A stretch of 64,000 nt of DNA from Flammeovirgaceae bacterium UBA4465. Lineage in GTDB: Bacteria; Bacteroidota; Bacteroidia; Cytophagales; Cyclobacteriaceae. Both the position numbers and the translations under genes were made by a program. The notes under the pieces are model-generated. The model ran no database searches and was not told the DNA's origin. It saw only the letters and a program-made list of their open reading frames with translations. The DNA lies in the NCBI GenBank assembly GCA_905182375.1, contig CAJJBF010000001.1:262501-326500 (forward strand), given 5' to 3'. Shown one piece after another: positions 1 to 9,174 of the stretch (position 1 is its first letter; each line of letters begins with the position of its first letter).

Positions 1-1243
1 CAAAATAATACTTCGTAGCATAGTTAAATATTAAATTCTTTTGTTTCAACCTGTAAGACACCAAAGCAAATTTCGATGGGTCGATCAAAATGTCAGGATC
101 TACACCCCCTCCATCCAGTACCGCCCTGCCGCTTTTTGTCCTAAAAGTGGACTTCAATGAATCAGCTATTTTGGCTGTCCCTTTCGTGCTGTAATCAATC
201 GCTTGAATACAACGCCCGCTAGGTATGTAATATTTGGCAGTGGTGACTTTTAATTGAGCATTGTACGCCAGTGGTCGCGTTTGCTGAACCAATCCTTTAC
301 CATAAGTTTTTCTGCCTACCAATACCCCTCTATCATAATCTTGTACAACACCTGCCACAATTTCAGCCGCAGATGCACTGCGCTCATCGATCAAGACAAC
401 CAATGGAATTTTAGCGTCAATAGATTGGTTCTTTGTGTTGTAGACCTTCGTCCATTCCTCTAATTTGCCCTTAGTACTCACGATTTCAGCCCCTTTGGGT
501 ATGAATATATTGGAAACATTGATGGCCTCATCTAACAGACCTCCTGGGTTGCCTCTCAAATCTAAAATAAGTTTTGACACTCCTTGATGCGTTAATTCCT
601 TGAGGGCCTCACCTACTTCTTTACCTGCATTGGTGGTGAAATCTTTTAACTTAATGTATCCTACACCCGCTTTCACTAACCCAGCGTAGGGTACGTTTTT
701 AATAACTATTTTTTCGGTTGCCAAAGAAATTTCAAAGACCTCCGGCATGTTCATTCTTTTGATTTCCAAGGTTATTTGGGCATTGATCTGACTCTTTAAA
801 AGATTGCTGATCTCATAGGCTTTCTTTCCACTTAACGATATATTATTTATTTTTAAGATTTGATCCCCTATCAAAAGTCCTGAGCGCGCCGCAGGCGCGT
901 TCTTGTAGGGCATGACTACCGTATTGAATCCTCCCTTCTTTTCTATGACCGCTCCAATACCCCCATATTCACCCGTGGTCATGGTCCGATAATCTTCAAT
1001 ATCATCTTCTGGAATATAATCTGTGTAGGGATCCAGAGATGACAGCATGGCATCAATACCTATTTTCATCAACTCAGTCGGATTAATCTCTTCCACATAG
1101 TAAGCATTTACCTCTTTAAATAAGGTGGTAAAAACATCTAGGCTCTTTACGATCTGAAAATAGCGATCATCCTGCTCTACGGTTTTAAAAGCAAGAAATG
1201 AAAAAAGAATTATTGGAATTATTATGAAAGGATACTTTCTCAT
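1..1243 (-). CDS. S41 family C-terminal processing peptidase, 3' end outside window
   Basis: About 414 residues are visible and the reading frame is still open at the window edge, so the C-terminus is missing. The protein starts with a single hydrophobic segment (about residues 4-19, MRKYPFIIIPIILF), which suggests a periplasmic protein anchored in the inner membrane. A PDZ domain follows at about residues 90-170, then the S41 core. The catalytic serine sits in ERSASAAEIVAG near residue 287 and the general-base lysine in RKTYGKGLVQ near residue 312. Members of this CtpA/Prc-like family cut proteins near their C-termini in the periplasm. It lies 12 bp downstream of rnpA on the same strand and is probably co-transcribed. 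A second S41 paralogue lies at 37808-39430. The family call is safe; the substrate is unknown. Confidence 0.93.
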   Translation of the reverse strand, partial: MRKYPFIIIPIILFSFLAFKTVEQDDRYFQIVKSLDVFTTLFKEVNAYYVEEINPTELMKIGIDAMLSSLDPYTDYIPEDDIEDYRTMTTGEYGGIGAVIEKKGGFNTVVMPYKNAPAARSGLLIGDQILKINNISLSGKKAYEISNLLKSQINAQITLEIKRMNMPEVFEISLATEKIVIKNVPYAGLVKAGVGYIKLKDFTTNAGKEVGEALKELTHQGVSKLILDLRGNPGGLLDEAINVSNIFIPKGAEIVSTKGKLEEWTKVYNTKNQSIDAKIPLVVLIDERSASAAEIVAGVVQDYDRGVLVGRKTYGKGLVQQTRPLAYNAQLKVTTAKYYIPSGRCIQAIDYSTKGTAKIADSLKSTFRTKSGRAVLDGGGVDPDILIDPSKFALVSYRLKQKNLIFNYATKYYF

Positions 1244-1255
1244 TGTACGTTAAAT

Positions 1256-1651
1256 TTAGACAATCTCATCTTTATTTATATTCAAACGCTTGAAGAGTTT
1301 AATAAGTTGCCCTTCCACCTCACTATGGGTAGGCATGGTGGCCCCGAGGTAGATGATTGCCATGAGATAACCCTGACCTCTAGCATTGATAATTTCCCTA
1401 TTCTTTCTGTAGACTTCGCGAATAAGCCGTTTGATTCTATTTCGATTTACAGCTGACTTATGAAGTTTTTTAGGTGCGCTGATAAGGACCTGCCTGCCTC
1501 GATCCAGTGGTTGTGAAAGTAGTATGATCCGGAATTTTTCTAAACGAAAAGAGGAACCTCTTTTGAAAAGCTCCTCGATTTTTACTTTACTACTCAGCCT
1601 TTCAGTCTTAGAAAAGCTATAATTAGGTTTTGGTTGGGCTGATACATTCAT
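1256..1651 (-). CDS. rnpA: Ribonuclease P protein component
   Basis: This 131-residue basic protein is the protein subunit of RNase P, which trims the 5' leader of pre-tRNAs together with the catalytic RNA. The family signature is clear near residues 58-80: KKLHKSAVNRNRIKRLIRE matches the conserved RNR box (K-x-A-V-x-R-N-x-x-K-R). An N-terminal FSKTERLSSK segment is also typical. The start chosen (MNVSAQ) lies 10 bp after the rpmH stop. The rpmH-rnpA order is conserved in most bacteria and supports the call. The two genes probably share the promoter upstream of rpmH. Confidence 0.96.
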   Translation of the reverse strand: MNVSAQPKPNYSFSKTERLSSKVKIEELFKRGSSFRLEKFRIILLSQPLDRGRQVLISAPKKLHKSAVNRNRIKRLIREVYRKNREIINARGQGYLMAIIYLGATMPTHSEVEGQLIKLFKRLNINKDEIV

Positions 1652-1661
1652 GCCCTCAATG

Positions 1662-1817
1662 TTATTTGGATCGTTTCTCGTCAGAAACGGTTAATTTTTT
1701 CCTTCCCTTTGCCCTTCTTCTGGCAAGGAGGTTTCTACCACTGGCTGACTCCATTTTGGATCTAAACCCATGCTTATTTTTTCTTTTCCTTACTGATGGC
1801 TGAAATGTCCTTTTCAT
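1662..1817 (-). CDS. rpmH: 50S ribosomal protein L34
   Basis: This 51-residue, strongly basic protein reads [18 protein letters not shown] at its N-terminus, the near-invariant L34 start, and continues with the typical [19 protein letters not shown] core (about residues 24-42). L34 is part of the large ribosomal subunit. The gene is the first of an rpmH-rnpA pair with a 10-bp gap. A Bacteroidota-type promoter lies 36 bp upstream of the start codon. Confidence 0.97.
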   Translation of the reverse strand: MKRTFQPSVRKRKNKHGFRSKMESASGRNLLARRRAKGRKKLTVSDEKRSK

Positions 1818-1852
1818 CGAATTTTATTATTTTGATCTAGCAAAACGGTGTG

Positions 1853-1884
1853 CAAAAATAGGTTAATACAAATCTATTTACAAA
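1853..1884 (-). promoter_or_regulatory. Predicted promoter of rpmH-rnpA
   Basis: On the minus strand a TTTG box (1881-1884) is followed after 20 bp by TATTTTTG (1853-1860). This fits the Bacteroidota primary-sigma pattern of a -33 TTTG and a -7 TAnnTTTG. Transcription would start near 1846, about 29 nt upstream of the rpmH ATG. It was called by motif and spacing only. Confidence 0.55.
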
Positions 1885-1891
1885 GTAAGTG

Positions 1892-2899
1892 TTAGTTTTT
1901 ATTCTTTATCACGGCAAGAAATTCTCGAATTTTAGATTTCTTTAGTCTTGGGCCATATTGTGATACCACTTGAGAAGCTGCCAAACTTGCTAAATTTCCA
2001 GCCTCCACATAAGAGAGTCCATGATTAATTCCGTACAAAAAAGTTCCTGCATAAATGTCTCCGGCACCTGTTGTATCAACGGCCTGTGTCTTGACGGCAT
2101 CAATGCGATGGGTGTTCTCACCATCCCAGATCTGAGCTCCTTTGCTCCCCAGCGTTAAAACATAAGACTTCGTTATTTTTTTTAACTTTTCAATCGCCTG
2201 CGTTAAATCGTCAGTTCCGGCATACAACCGAGCTTCCTCCTCGTTGCAAAAGAGTAAATCAACGCCTTCTCCCACCACTTCATGCATTTGGTCTCCAAAA
2301 TATTTGACCATACTTGGATCTGAAAAAGTAAGCGCTGTCTTAACATCTACCGTTTTTGTCCGCTTTTTTGCTTCTTTTATCGCTTCAAAACCAGAAGGAC
2401 TTGAAACCAAATATCCCTCCAAAAACAAATAATGAGAATTCTCTAATTGATCTAAATTCAATTCTGACAGAGAAAGATTTGATGAAATTCCTAAAAAAGT
2501 ACTCATCGTTCTTTCAGCATCGGGAGTAATCATTACTAAGCATTTTCCTGTCACACCCTCATCGAGCTTGGCATCAGATAAATTGGTAGCTACCCCTTGT
2601 TCTACTAAATCGTCCCTATAAAATGTACCGTCAACATCCGAAGCAACTTTGCATGAATAAAAGCCAGTACCCCCCAACTGTGCTAGGGCTACCATAGAAT
2701 TAGCAGCAGAACCTCCCGCTTGTTTTTTTCTGATGTTACTTTTTGCTGCTCGCAACAAACCATCTTGCCGGTCTTGTTCGGCCAATGTCATCAACCCTTT
2801 CTCCACACCATTTGCTTCTAAAAAGGCGTTATCAACTTCAATTTCATAATCTACAATAGCATTTCCAATGGCATAAACATCATATTTCTTAGCACTCAT
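1892..2899 (-). CDS. PfkB-family carbohydrate/adenosine kinase
   Basis: This 335-residue protein has the ribokinase (PfkB) fold. The N-terminal signature GGSAANSM (about residues 62-69) binds the sugar or nucleoside. The C-terminal signature VDTTGAGDIYAG (about residues 274-285) carries the anion hole and the catalytic Asp. The N-terminal YAIGNAIVDYEIEV stretch and length resemble the adenosine-kinase-like branch common in Bacteroidota, but ribokinase or fructokinase activity cannot be excluded. It ends a run of minus-strand genes (ROK kinase, phosphoesterase, glycerophosphodiesterase, this gene) with gaps or overlaps of only a few bases, so an operon is likely. It lies 4 bp after the glycerophosphodiesterase gene. 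Confidence 0.88.
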   Translation of the reverse strand: MSAKKYDVYAIGNAIVDYEIEVDNAFLEANGVEKGLMTLAEQDRQDGLLRAAKSNIRKKQAGGSAANSMVALAQLGGTGFYSCKVASDVDGTFYRDDLVEQGVATNLSDAKLDEGVTGKCLVMITPDAERTMSTFLGISSNLSLSELNLDQLENSHYLFLEGYLVSSPSGFEAIKEAKKRTKTVDVKTALTFSDPSMVKYFGDQMHEVVGEGVDLLFCNEEEARLYAGTDDLTQAIEKLKKITKSYVLTLGSKGAQIWDGENTHRIDAVKTQAVDTTGAGDIYAGTFLYGINHGLSYVEAGNLASLAASQVVSQYGPRLKKSKIREFLAVIKNKN

Positions 2900-2903
2900 C
2901 TTC

Positions 2904-3809
2904 TTAATTTAATATTTGAAGGGCAATATTAGGATAATCTGTAATCAATCCATTCACTCCCCAATGAATAAGTTGCCGCATATCTATAGAATCATTCACC
3001 GTCCAAGGAATGACCTTCATGTTTTTCTCCTGCAATTCACTAATGGTTTCTGCACTCAATAGGGCGTAGTCGCAACTATATATTTCAGGTTTAAATCCGA
3101 GAGAATCAATGTTTAACTCCCAAGAAAGCTCATTTTCAATAAGTAGCGCCAATTGGACCTCCGGATAATGCCTATTAAAATATCGCAGGATTCGAAAATC
3201 AAAAGACTGAATGGTAATCCTACGCCAATCTACTTGATCGTTGATCGCCTGATAAGCTACTTGACAAAATACCGCGACTTCAGGATGATAAACACCCTCT
3301 AATGCTAGTTCAGATTTTAATTCTATATTGTAATGAATGAGCTGACCTTTGGCGGTTGCCACCTGCTCAACCGTATCTAAAATCTCTGTCAATAAAGGTT
3401 TTGAAATCCTACTTTTTTCTTGCAAAAGAAAATCATTGTTGAATAATGAGCCACAATCAAATGCCTTGATCTCTTGATAAGTCATATGATACATATTTAG
3501 GTCCTTTTCCGTCTCTTTGGGTATCTGTTCCCCCCCAGGATACTGACAGATCGCTGATGAAATGAAAGGCTCATGACTCACCACCAATTGGGTATCCCCA
3601 GACATCACAATGTCCAATTCTAGGGTATTCACCCCTAATTCCAAAGCTTTAAGAAATCCTAAAATAGAATTCTCAGGAAACAAGCCCCGCATACCTCTAT
3701 GCCCTTGAAGATCTAGTGATCCGCCTTTATCCAATACCTCAGACGCTCTTTGCGGTCCGCATTGAACGCCTGCGAGTAATGCAATAAATATCAAGAGGTT
3801 TCTCATCAA
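2904..3809 (-). CDS. Glycerophosphodiester phosphodiesterase family protein
   Basis: This 301-residue protein has an N-terminal hydrophobic signal segment (about residues 4-15) followed by the GDPD TIM-barrel. Visible family motifs are LQGHRGMRGLFPENSI (catalytic His with the Arg-Gly and Pro-Glu-Asn of the active site, about residues 34-49), LELDIVMSGD (metal-binding Glu/Asp) and VVSHEP (second catalytic His). The C-terminus has the typical VNGLITDYPNIAL ending. The family hydrolyses glycerophosphodiesters to glycerol-3-phosphate and an alcohol, here probably in the periplasm. A Cys follows the hydrophobic stretch (GVQC), but the -1 Gln does not fit a lipobox well, so lipidation is uncertain. 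The start overlaps the end of the metallophosphoesterase gene by 4 bp. Confidence 0.9.
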   Translation of the reverse strand: MMRNLLIFIALLAGVQCGPQRASEVLDKGGSLDLQGHRGMRGLFPENSILGFLKALELGVNTLELDIVMSGDTQLVVSHEPFISSAICQYPGGEQIPKETEKDLNMYHMTYQEIKAFDCGSLFNNDFLLQEKSRISKPLLTEILDTVEQVATAKGQLIHYNIELKSELALEGVYHPEVAVFCQVAYQAINDQVDWRRITIQSFDFRILRYFNRHYPEVQLALLIENELSWELNIDSLGFKPEIYSCDYALLSAETISELQEKNMKVIPWTVNDSIDMRQLIHWGVNGLITDYPNIALQILN

Positions 3810-4870
3810 CGTAATAATTTGATTCGTGCAAAAATATAATGTAAGGTGTCTTCATTAATCACCATTCTATAAAATTCGGTATTGGGCAATAAGATGGGAT
3901 CATAACCGGTATACTGTAAATATTTTTTGGAAATATTTTTATCAAACCAATGAATCAATCTCATTTTTCCATCTGATATTTCCAAACATGTGATCCCTCG
4001 CTTCCCTATGACCGTACCTGAATTAAAAAGACAGGGTATGGCCAGATTATGATGATAAATAAAACTATTGGTGTTTTTTAAATTATCAATTTGATGACTT
4101 TTTTCAAGTTCTGCTTGGTAAAACTTGATCGAATGAGCAATACTCTCCTGATTGGATGATCTGCTGATCAGATAGTCTCGACATAACTGATCAATCTTAA
4201 ATCGCAATCGATCCACTTTGTGTAAAGATTCAAACAATGGCCGGTGCGTATGGCCTATGATACTTATTTGATTCCTCCTAATGGCATGCTCATAAGCCCG
4301 TTTTTCTATCTTGTATTTTTTTTTACTGGAATGTGAAACAGAATAGTTTTTTATCCTTAGGGGGTTGGCAAAATATTTCAATGTGAACCCCACTAAATCA
4401 TTCTGAAGCTGATATTTTTTTGAGGCTTGATGCCCATGATAAATAAAAATATGTCCCCCCTCATAACTTAATTTACAGGCTTCTGACATTTGATAATCAT
4501 AAGATGGCTTTTGAAACTTCAACTGAAGATCATGGTTTCCGTAGGTTTTGGCCAATCGATTTTTGTTTGCAAAGGCATCAAAAAGCTTATAAACAGGCTT
4601 CCATTTCTTCAAAATCACATCCAATGAAAATCTTTGTAACTCCTCAACGTCTCCATTGAGCATCAAAGAATAATTGTGTTTTAAATAATAGTCTCTCAAG
4701 GTACTTTGAAACAACTCAGAATTAGGCTTAAAATCATCTTTTGTACTTCCATCACCCATATGAAGGTCACTGAAAATCACCCATCTTGACTGATTGTTGA
4801 TATTGGACTCCCAGGCACCCTTTAAAACCGTGTCAAGATGTTCGTTTATAAGGATGTCTGGAGCAGCCAT
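3806..4870 (-). CDS. Calcineurin-like metallophosphoesterase
   Basis: This 354-residue cytoplasmic-looking protein shows the complete metallophosphoesterase motif set: FSDLHMGDG (D-x-H), LNGDVEE (GD), YGNHDLQL (GNHD), YHGHQ and IIGHTHRP (GHTH). These residues bind two metal ions. The arrangement recalls the UDP-2,3-diacylglucosamine hydrolase (LpxH/LpxG) and diadenosine-tetraphosphatase relatives, but the protein is longer, with a charged insertion around residues 225-260, and the substrate is unknown. It sits between the ROK kinase (2-bp gap) and the glycerophosphodiesterase (4-bp overlap), so it is probably translated from the same mRNA. Confidence 0.88.
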   Translation of the reverse strand: MAAPDILINEHLDTVLKGAWESNINNQSRWVIFSDLHMGDGSTKDDFKPNSELFQSTLRDYYLKHNYSLMLNGDVEELQRFSLDVILKKWKPVYKLFDAFANKNRLAKTYGNHDLQLKFQKPSYDYQMSEACKLSYEGGHIFIYHGHQASKKYQLQNDLVGFTLKYFANPLRIKNYSVSHSSKKKYKIEKRAYEHAIRRNQISIIGHTHRPLFESLHKVDRLRFKIDQLCRDYLISRSSNQESIAHSIKFYQAELEKSHQIDNLKNTNSFIYHHNLAIPCLFNSGTVIGKRGITCLEISDGKMRLIHWFDKNISKKYLQYTGYDPILLPNTEFYRMVINEDTLHYIFARIKLLR

Positions 4871-4872
4871 GG

Positions 4873-5775
4873 CTAAGCTAAATAGGCTGCGCCAAAGACC
4901 CCCGCACTGTCTCCCAATAAGGGTTTATGAAAAATAGTATCCAACTTTGAATTAAAGACATGCTTTTTTATCTCTTTTAAGCCCTCCGTATACAGTAAAT
5001 CAATATTTCCCACGCCTCCTCCGATGACGATAATGTCAGGGTCCAAGATATTGATTACTCCAGCCATCGCCCTTCCAAACTGTGTTATCAATCTGTTAAT
5101 CGTATGCGAATCATTGGGTGACGTTCCTGAGAGATGTCCTTGATAAATGTCCTTAAGCTTTTTTGATTCATGAAATTTTTCATGATGATACCGCTCTAAA
5201 TTTTTACCTGAAATAACGGTTTCAACACAACCTGCTTTACCGCAATAACAGGGACCTCCAGAAACGTCTAAAAAATTATGCCCCCATTCTCCTCCAATAC
5301 CTTGGCGTCCATGGATCAATTGTCCATTGACTACAATCCCCCCTCCAACGCCGGTACCCATAATCACCCCAAAGACTACATTTACTTGAGGTGATTCGCG
5401 CGCAACTATACCCATTTTATATTCTGCCAAAGCAAAACAATTGGCATCATTTGCCATTTGTAAAGGGATACCCAAAGCCTTTTTGACGTCTTCCTTAAAG
5501 TACCTCCCATTGAGTATGGTCGTATTTGCGTTTTTCATAAGACCTGAGATAGGATCAATGACTCCTGGAGTTCCGAGGCCTATCTTTTCTGGAAAATAAC
5601 CCAATTCATGAGCCATTGTATCAATAAGTAATTTTATTCTACTGATGATGTGTTGATAACCTTGGGCGGCTTCTGTGTCGATACGCTTTCTCACCAATAT
5701 TTTGGGTACTTTATCGTCATTCAGAACCACTCCTTCTATTTTAGTCCCTCCTAAATCTATTCCCCAAATTGGCAT
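4873..5775 (-). CDS. ROK-family sugar kinase
   Basis: This 300-residue ROK protein has no N-terminal helix-turn-helix, so it is a kinase rather than a NagC/XylR-type repressor. The ATP site GIDLGGTKIEG lies at residues 5-15. The catalytic region contains MANDANCFALAE. The zinc-binding motif is complete: GEWGHN supplies the His and CYCGKAGCVET the three Cys (about residues 160-185). Such enzymes phosphorylate glucose, fructose, mannose or N-acetylglucosamine; the exact sugar cannot be read from sequence. It is the first gene of a minus-strand run and is divergent from the xylose module, with a palindrome in the 214-bp gap to the symporter start. Confidence 0.9.
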   Translation of the reverse strand: MPIWGIDLGGTKIEGVVLNDDKVPKILVRKRIDTEAAQGYQHIISRIKLLIDTMAHELGYFPEKIGLGTPGVIDPISGLMKNANTTILNGRYFKEDVKKALGIPLQMANDANCFALAEYKMGIVARESPQVNVVFGVIMGTGVGGGIVVNGQLIHGRQGIGGEWGHNFLDVSGGPCYCGKAGCVETVISGKNLERYHHEKFHESKKLKDIYQGHLSGTSPNDSHTINRLITQFGRAMAGVINILDPDIIVIGGGVGNIDLLYTEGLKEIKKHVFNSKLDTIFHKPLLGDSAGVFGAAYLA

Positions 5776-5863
5776 TTTTTCTTATTTTAACTTTAACTAC
5801 TGGGTTTATTTCCAGACCTTCCTAATTCAACTAGTCTAATTTAACTTAACGCTTAACCAAATC

Positions 5864-5880
5864 ATCTCATATTATGAGAT
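5864..5880. promoter_or_regulatory. Perfect 17-bp palindrome, candidate operator
   Basis: The sequence ATCTCATA-T-TATGAGAT is an exact 8+1+8 inverted repeat. It lies in the divergent gap between the ROK kinase and the xylose symporter, about 110 bp upstream of the symporter ATG and about 90 bp upstream of the kinase ATG. That position and symmetry fit a dimeric repressor or activator site controlling one or both genes. No xylose regulator gene is visible next to it, so the cognate protein is unknown. Confidence 0.45.
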
Positions 5881-5989
5881 CCTTTCCTTTAAAGATAAAA
5901 TAAATTATTTTTAATTTCAATAATAATTAACGCATCAGATTGAGGGACTAGGTCTTTCTTTGCGTCATATTTTAAATACTGATGGAAAC

Positions 5990-7603
5990 ATGGTTGGACT
6001 AGAAACTTTAGATTGGATCGTCATTGGCGTTTATTTTGCAATCTTGATAGCCGTTGCGATTTGGGTCATTCTCCAAAAGCAAAATAATACAGAAGACTTT
6101 TTTTTAGCCGGTCGAAATGTGGGTTGGTTTGTTATCGGATCCTCCATATTTGCCTCTAATATTGGTTCTGAACATGTGGTTGGATTGGCAGGCACAGGTG
6201 CAGAAAGTGGAATGCCGATGGCCCATTATGAGCTGCACGCTTGGATCGTTTTGCTACTGGGTTGGGTATTTCTTCCTTTTTATATGAGGGGAAATGTTTT
6301 TACCATGCCCGAATTTCTAGAAAAAAGATTTGACAGTAGATCTCGCTGGTTCCTATCTATTTTTTCTATTATTGGCTATGTGCTGACCAAGGTATCGGTG
6401 ACCATTTACGCGGGGGGTGTGGTCGTTTCTCAGCTATTAGGAGTCTCTTTTTTGACCGGTGCTTTTGGAATTGTTATTATTACAGGACTTTACACCGTCT
6501 TAGGAGGGATGAGGGCCGTAGTTTATACAGAGGCTGTGCAGACCGTAATATTGATTCTGGGATCTGTATTACTCACCTATTTAGGCTTCAATGCCGTGGG
6601 CGGCTGGGAAGAGCTCAAAGCTGCTGCCGGTTCAGAACATTTTAATATGTGGCGCCCCATGTCTGATCCTGATTATCCGTGGACAGGTATGCTATTTGGA
6701 GGTACCATTGTAGGTATATGGTACTGGTGTACCGATCAATATATAGTCCAGCGTACCCTTTCGGCTCAGAATATAAAAATTGGAAGACGCGGCGCTATCT
6801 TCGGGGCCTATCTAAAGTTGTTGCCCATTTTTATTTTCTTGATCCCAGGGATCATTGCTTTTGCGCTGAAACAGAAAGGGATCATCAGCTATGAAAAAAG
6901 TGATGAAGTATTTCCTGTATTGGTCTCGACATTACTCCCTACCGGCATCAAAGGTTTGGTAGCTGGAGGTCTCATGGCCGCCTTAATGAGCTCTCTTGCC
7001 TCGGTTTTTAATTCAAGCTCTACACTATTTACTGTAGATATTTTTAAAAAAATGTACCCTCATTCGCCAGAGTTAAAATTGGTACGCATTGGAAAAATTG
7101 CAACAGTATTTGTAGTGGCTGTGGGTATGCTTTGGATTCCCGTCATGGAGAAAATAGGCGGAGGCGTCCTCTACAATTACTTACAAAGTGTTCAATCTTA
7201 TATCGCACCTCCTATCACGGCTGTTTTTTTGCTAGGCATTCTTTGGAAACGAGTCAATGCGCATGCGGCCATATCAACTTTGATGTTTGGATTAGTCATC
7301 GCCACATTGAGAATATTGGCCGAGCTATTTGCCACGGAAAGTAGTCCGCTAGCCTTTCAATTCGCTGCCATCAATTTCTCTCATATGGCTATTTTTATGT
7401 TTATCGCCTGTATTTTTGTTTGTATCGCCGTGAGTCTAGCCACAGATCCTCCGGATTTTTCAAAAATAAGGGGGTTGGCCTTTGGTGCCTTAGATCCACA
7501 AGATAAAATAGCCAGTAAAGGCAGCTTTGATAAAATTGATGCCTTGGCCTCTATTATTTTGGTATTTATTATTGTTTGTATCTTGTTCTACTTTACAGGA
7601 TAA
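5990..7603 (+). CDS. Sodium/solute symporter, probable xylose (sugar) transporter
   Basis: This 537-residue protein (counted from ATG 5990) belongs to the SSS/SGLT family of Na+-coupled transporters. It is hydrophobic throughout with about 13-14 membrane helices. Typical features are DFFLAGRNVGWFVIGSSIFASNIGSEH near the N-terminus (core helix 1) and GGMRAVVYTEAVQT (about residues 175-190). A longer frame runs upstream to a TTG at 5960, but the ATG at 5990 gives the usual short N-terminus before helix 1 and is preferred. It is followed after 14 bp by xylB and then xylA, so D-xylose is the likely substrate. That substrate is inferred from context; the fold alone would also fit glucose or galactose. 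Confidence 0.9.
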   Translation: MVGLETLDWIVIGVYFAILIAVAIWVILQKQNNTEDFFLAGRNVGWFVIGSSIFASNIGSEHVVGLAGTGAESGMPMAHYELHAWIVLLLGWVFLPFYMRGNVFTMPEFLEKRFDSRSRWFLSIFSIIGYVLTKVSVTIYAGGVVVSQLLGVSFLTGAFGIVIITGLYTVLGGMRAVVYTEAVQTVILILGSVLLTYLGFNAVGGWEELKAAAGSEHFNMWRPMSDPDYPWTGMLFGGTIVGIWYWCTDQYIVQRTLSAQNIKIGRRGAIFGAYLKLLPIFIFLIPGIIAFALKQKGIISYEKSDEVFPVLVSTLLPTGIKGLVAGGLMAALMSSLASVFNSSSTLFTVDIFKKMYPHSPELKLVRIGKIATVFVVAVGMLWIPVMEKIGGGVLYNYLQSVQSYIAPPITAVFLLGILWKRVNAHAAISTLMFGLVIATLRILAELFATESSPLAFQFAAINFSHMAIFMFIACIFVCIAVSLATDPPDFSKIRGLAFGALDPQDKIASKGSFDKIDALASIILVFIIVCILFYFTG

Positions 7604-7617
7604 AATACAGCTAGGAT

Positions 7618-9126
7618 ATGCAAACGTTAGGAATAGATGTAGGAAGTTCATCGATCAAAATTGCAATTTATGATGCAATGAAGCAGAAAACGCTGGCCAG
7701 AACCCTCTTTCCAGAAAATGAACTCTCCATTGAAGTGCCCTTCCCTGATTGGGCAGAACAAAAGCCTGATGTCTGGTGGGATAGCTTGAAAGGAGCCTTG
7801 CACAAGATCCAACATCAAATAGATTTAAAAAATATCCAAGCCATTGGCATCAGTTACCAAATGCACGGATTGGTCGCCATAGATAAAAATTTAACCCCCG
7901 TTCGACCTGCCATTATTTGGTGTGATTCCAGAGCTGTGAAAATCGGAGAAAGGGCATTCGATGCCTTGAAAAATCAAAATTATTTGGACCAGCATTTAAA
8001 CGCCCCAGGGAATTTTACCGCTTCTAAACTGGCTTGGGTAAAAGAAAACGAACCCGAAACTTATGCCCGCATCTGGAAATTTATGCTCCCTGGAGATTAT
8101 TTGGCCTTAAAATTAAGTGGTAGAGCAACTACCACTGAAACCGGTCTTTCTGAAGGCGCCTTATGGAATTTTAAGAATAAAATGATCTCAACCCAATTGA
8201 TGGATTATTATGGATTTTCAAAAACATTGATTCCAGATATTGTCCCCTCAGTTGGGGTACAATGTCACGTATCTCAAGGGGCTGCGGAAGCACTCGGCCT
8301 CACCCCAGACATCCCCATAACCTATCGGGCAGGAGATCAGCCCAATAATGCCCTTTCCTTAAACGTCCTAGAACCTGGAGAACTCGCCACTACGGCAGGA
8401 ACCTCTGCGGTTATTTATGGTGTCACGGACAAGCCGCTGTACGATGAAAAATCAAGAATCAATACTTTTTTACATGTAAATAATACGTTGAAAAATAATA
8501 GAAATGGTATGCTATTATGTGTAAATGGTGCCGGTATATTGTACAGTTGGCTGAAAAAACTACTCAACACCACAGCTGAACTCATCGACTATAATGATCT
8601 CAATAATCTCAGCGAACAAGCCCCTCCGGGCAGCTTGAATTTAAGATTTTTCCCTTTTGGCAATGGTGCTGAAAGAATCTTAGAAAATAAAAATTTGAAA
8701 GCCCAAATGAGTCAGTTGAATTTCAATGTGCACGATCGAAGCCATCTTATTCGTTCGGCGAAAGAAGGTATTGTTTTCAGTATGAAGTATGGGTTAGACA
8801 TCATTCATGACATGGGAGTGCTCACCACAGTGATCAAGGCAGGTAATAATAATTTATTTCGAAGTCCCCTATTTCGTACCGTCTTCGTGAACACCCTGCG
8901 ACTGCCGCTGGAATTGTATGATACCGATGGGGCAGAAGGTGCAGCTCGAGCTGCTTTGGCTGGTCTTACTTCTCAAAGTCTCGAAAATACATTTAAAAAC
9001 ATGAGCCCCATCGATACCATTTATCCAGAACAAGAACTTACGGAAATCTATCAAGTACAGTATGGTCATTGGAAGAAAGAATTGGCTGTTTTGTTAGCGA
9101 GTAATGAAAGTGGGTCCCCTAAATAA
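7618..9126 (+). CDS. xylB: Xylulokinase
   Basis: This 502-residue FGGY-family kinase would phosphorylate D-xylulose to D-xylulose-5-phosphate, feeding the pentose phosphate pathway. The N-terminal phosphate loop GIDVGSSSIKIAIYD (residues 5-19) and ISYQMHGLV, the xylulokinase form of the substrate region, are present. The catalytic Asp lies in YRAGDQPNNAL near residue 241. An FFPFGNGAER segment and a C-terminal DTDGAEGAARAA match the second FGGY domain. It lies between the symporter (14-bp gap) and xylA (48-bp gap) in one operon. Confidence 0.95.
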   Translation: MQTLGIDVGSSSIKIAIYDAMKQKTLARTLFPENELSIEVPFPDWAEQKPDVWWDSLKGALHKIQHQIDLKNIQAIGISYQMHGLVAIDKNLTPVRPAIIWCDSRAVKIGERAFDALKNQNYLDQHLNAPGNFTASKLAWVKENEPETYARIWKFMLPGDYLALKLSGRATTTETGLSEGALWNFKNKMISTQLMDYYGFSKTLIPDIVPSVGVQCHVSQGAAEALGLTPDIPITYRAGDQPNNALSLNVLEPGELATTAGTSAVIYGVTDKPLYDEKSRINTFLHVNNTLKNNRNGMLLCVNGAGILYSWLKKLLNTTAELIDYNDLNNLSEQAPPGSLNLRFFPFGNGAERILENKNLKAQMSQLNFNVHDRSHLIRSAKEGIVFSMKYGLDIIHDMGVLTTVIKAGNNNLFRSPLFRTVFVNTLRLPLELYDTDGAEGAARAALAGLTSQSLENTFKNMSPIDTIYPEQELTEIYQVQYGHWKKELAVLLASNESGSPK

Positions 9127-9174
9127 AAAATATTAACTTCGAAAAATATAAATCAATACGTAGATAGATAAAAA

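Noticed and set aside
4873..5775. ROK gene as a XylR-type repressor of the xylose module
   Set aside because: The protein begins directly with the ATP loop and lacks the N-terminal helix-turn-helix that ROK repressors carry.
5960..5989. TTG start that extends the symporter by ten residues
   Set aside because: The extra residues (MRHILNTDGN) do not look like an SSS N-terminus; the ATG at 5990 gives the usual short lead before helix 1.
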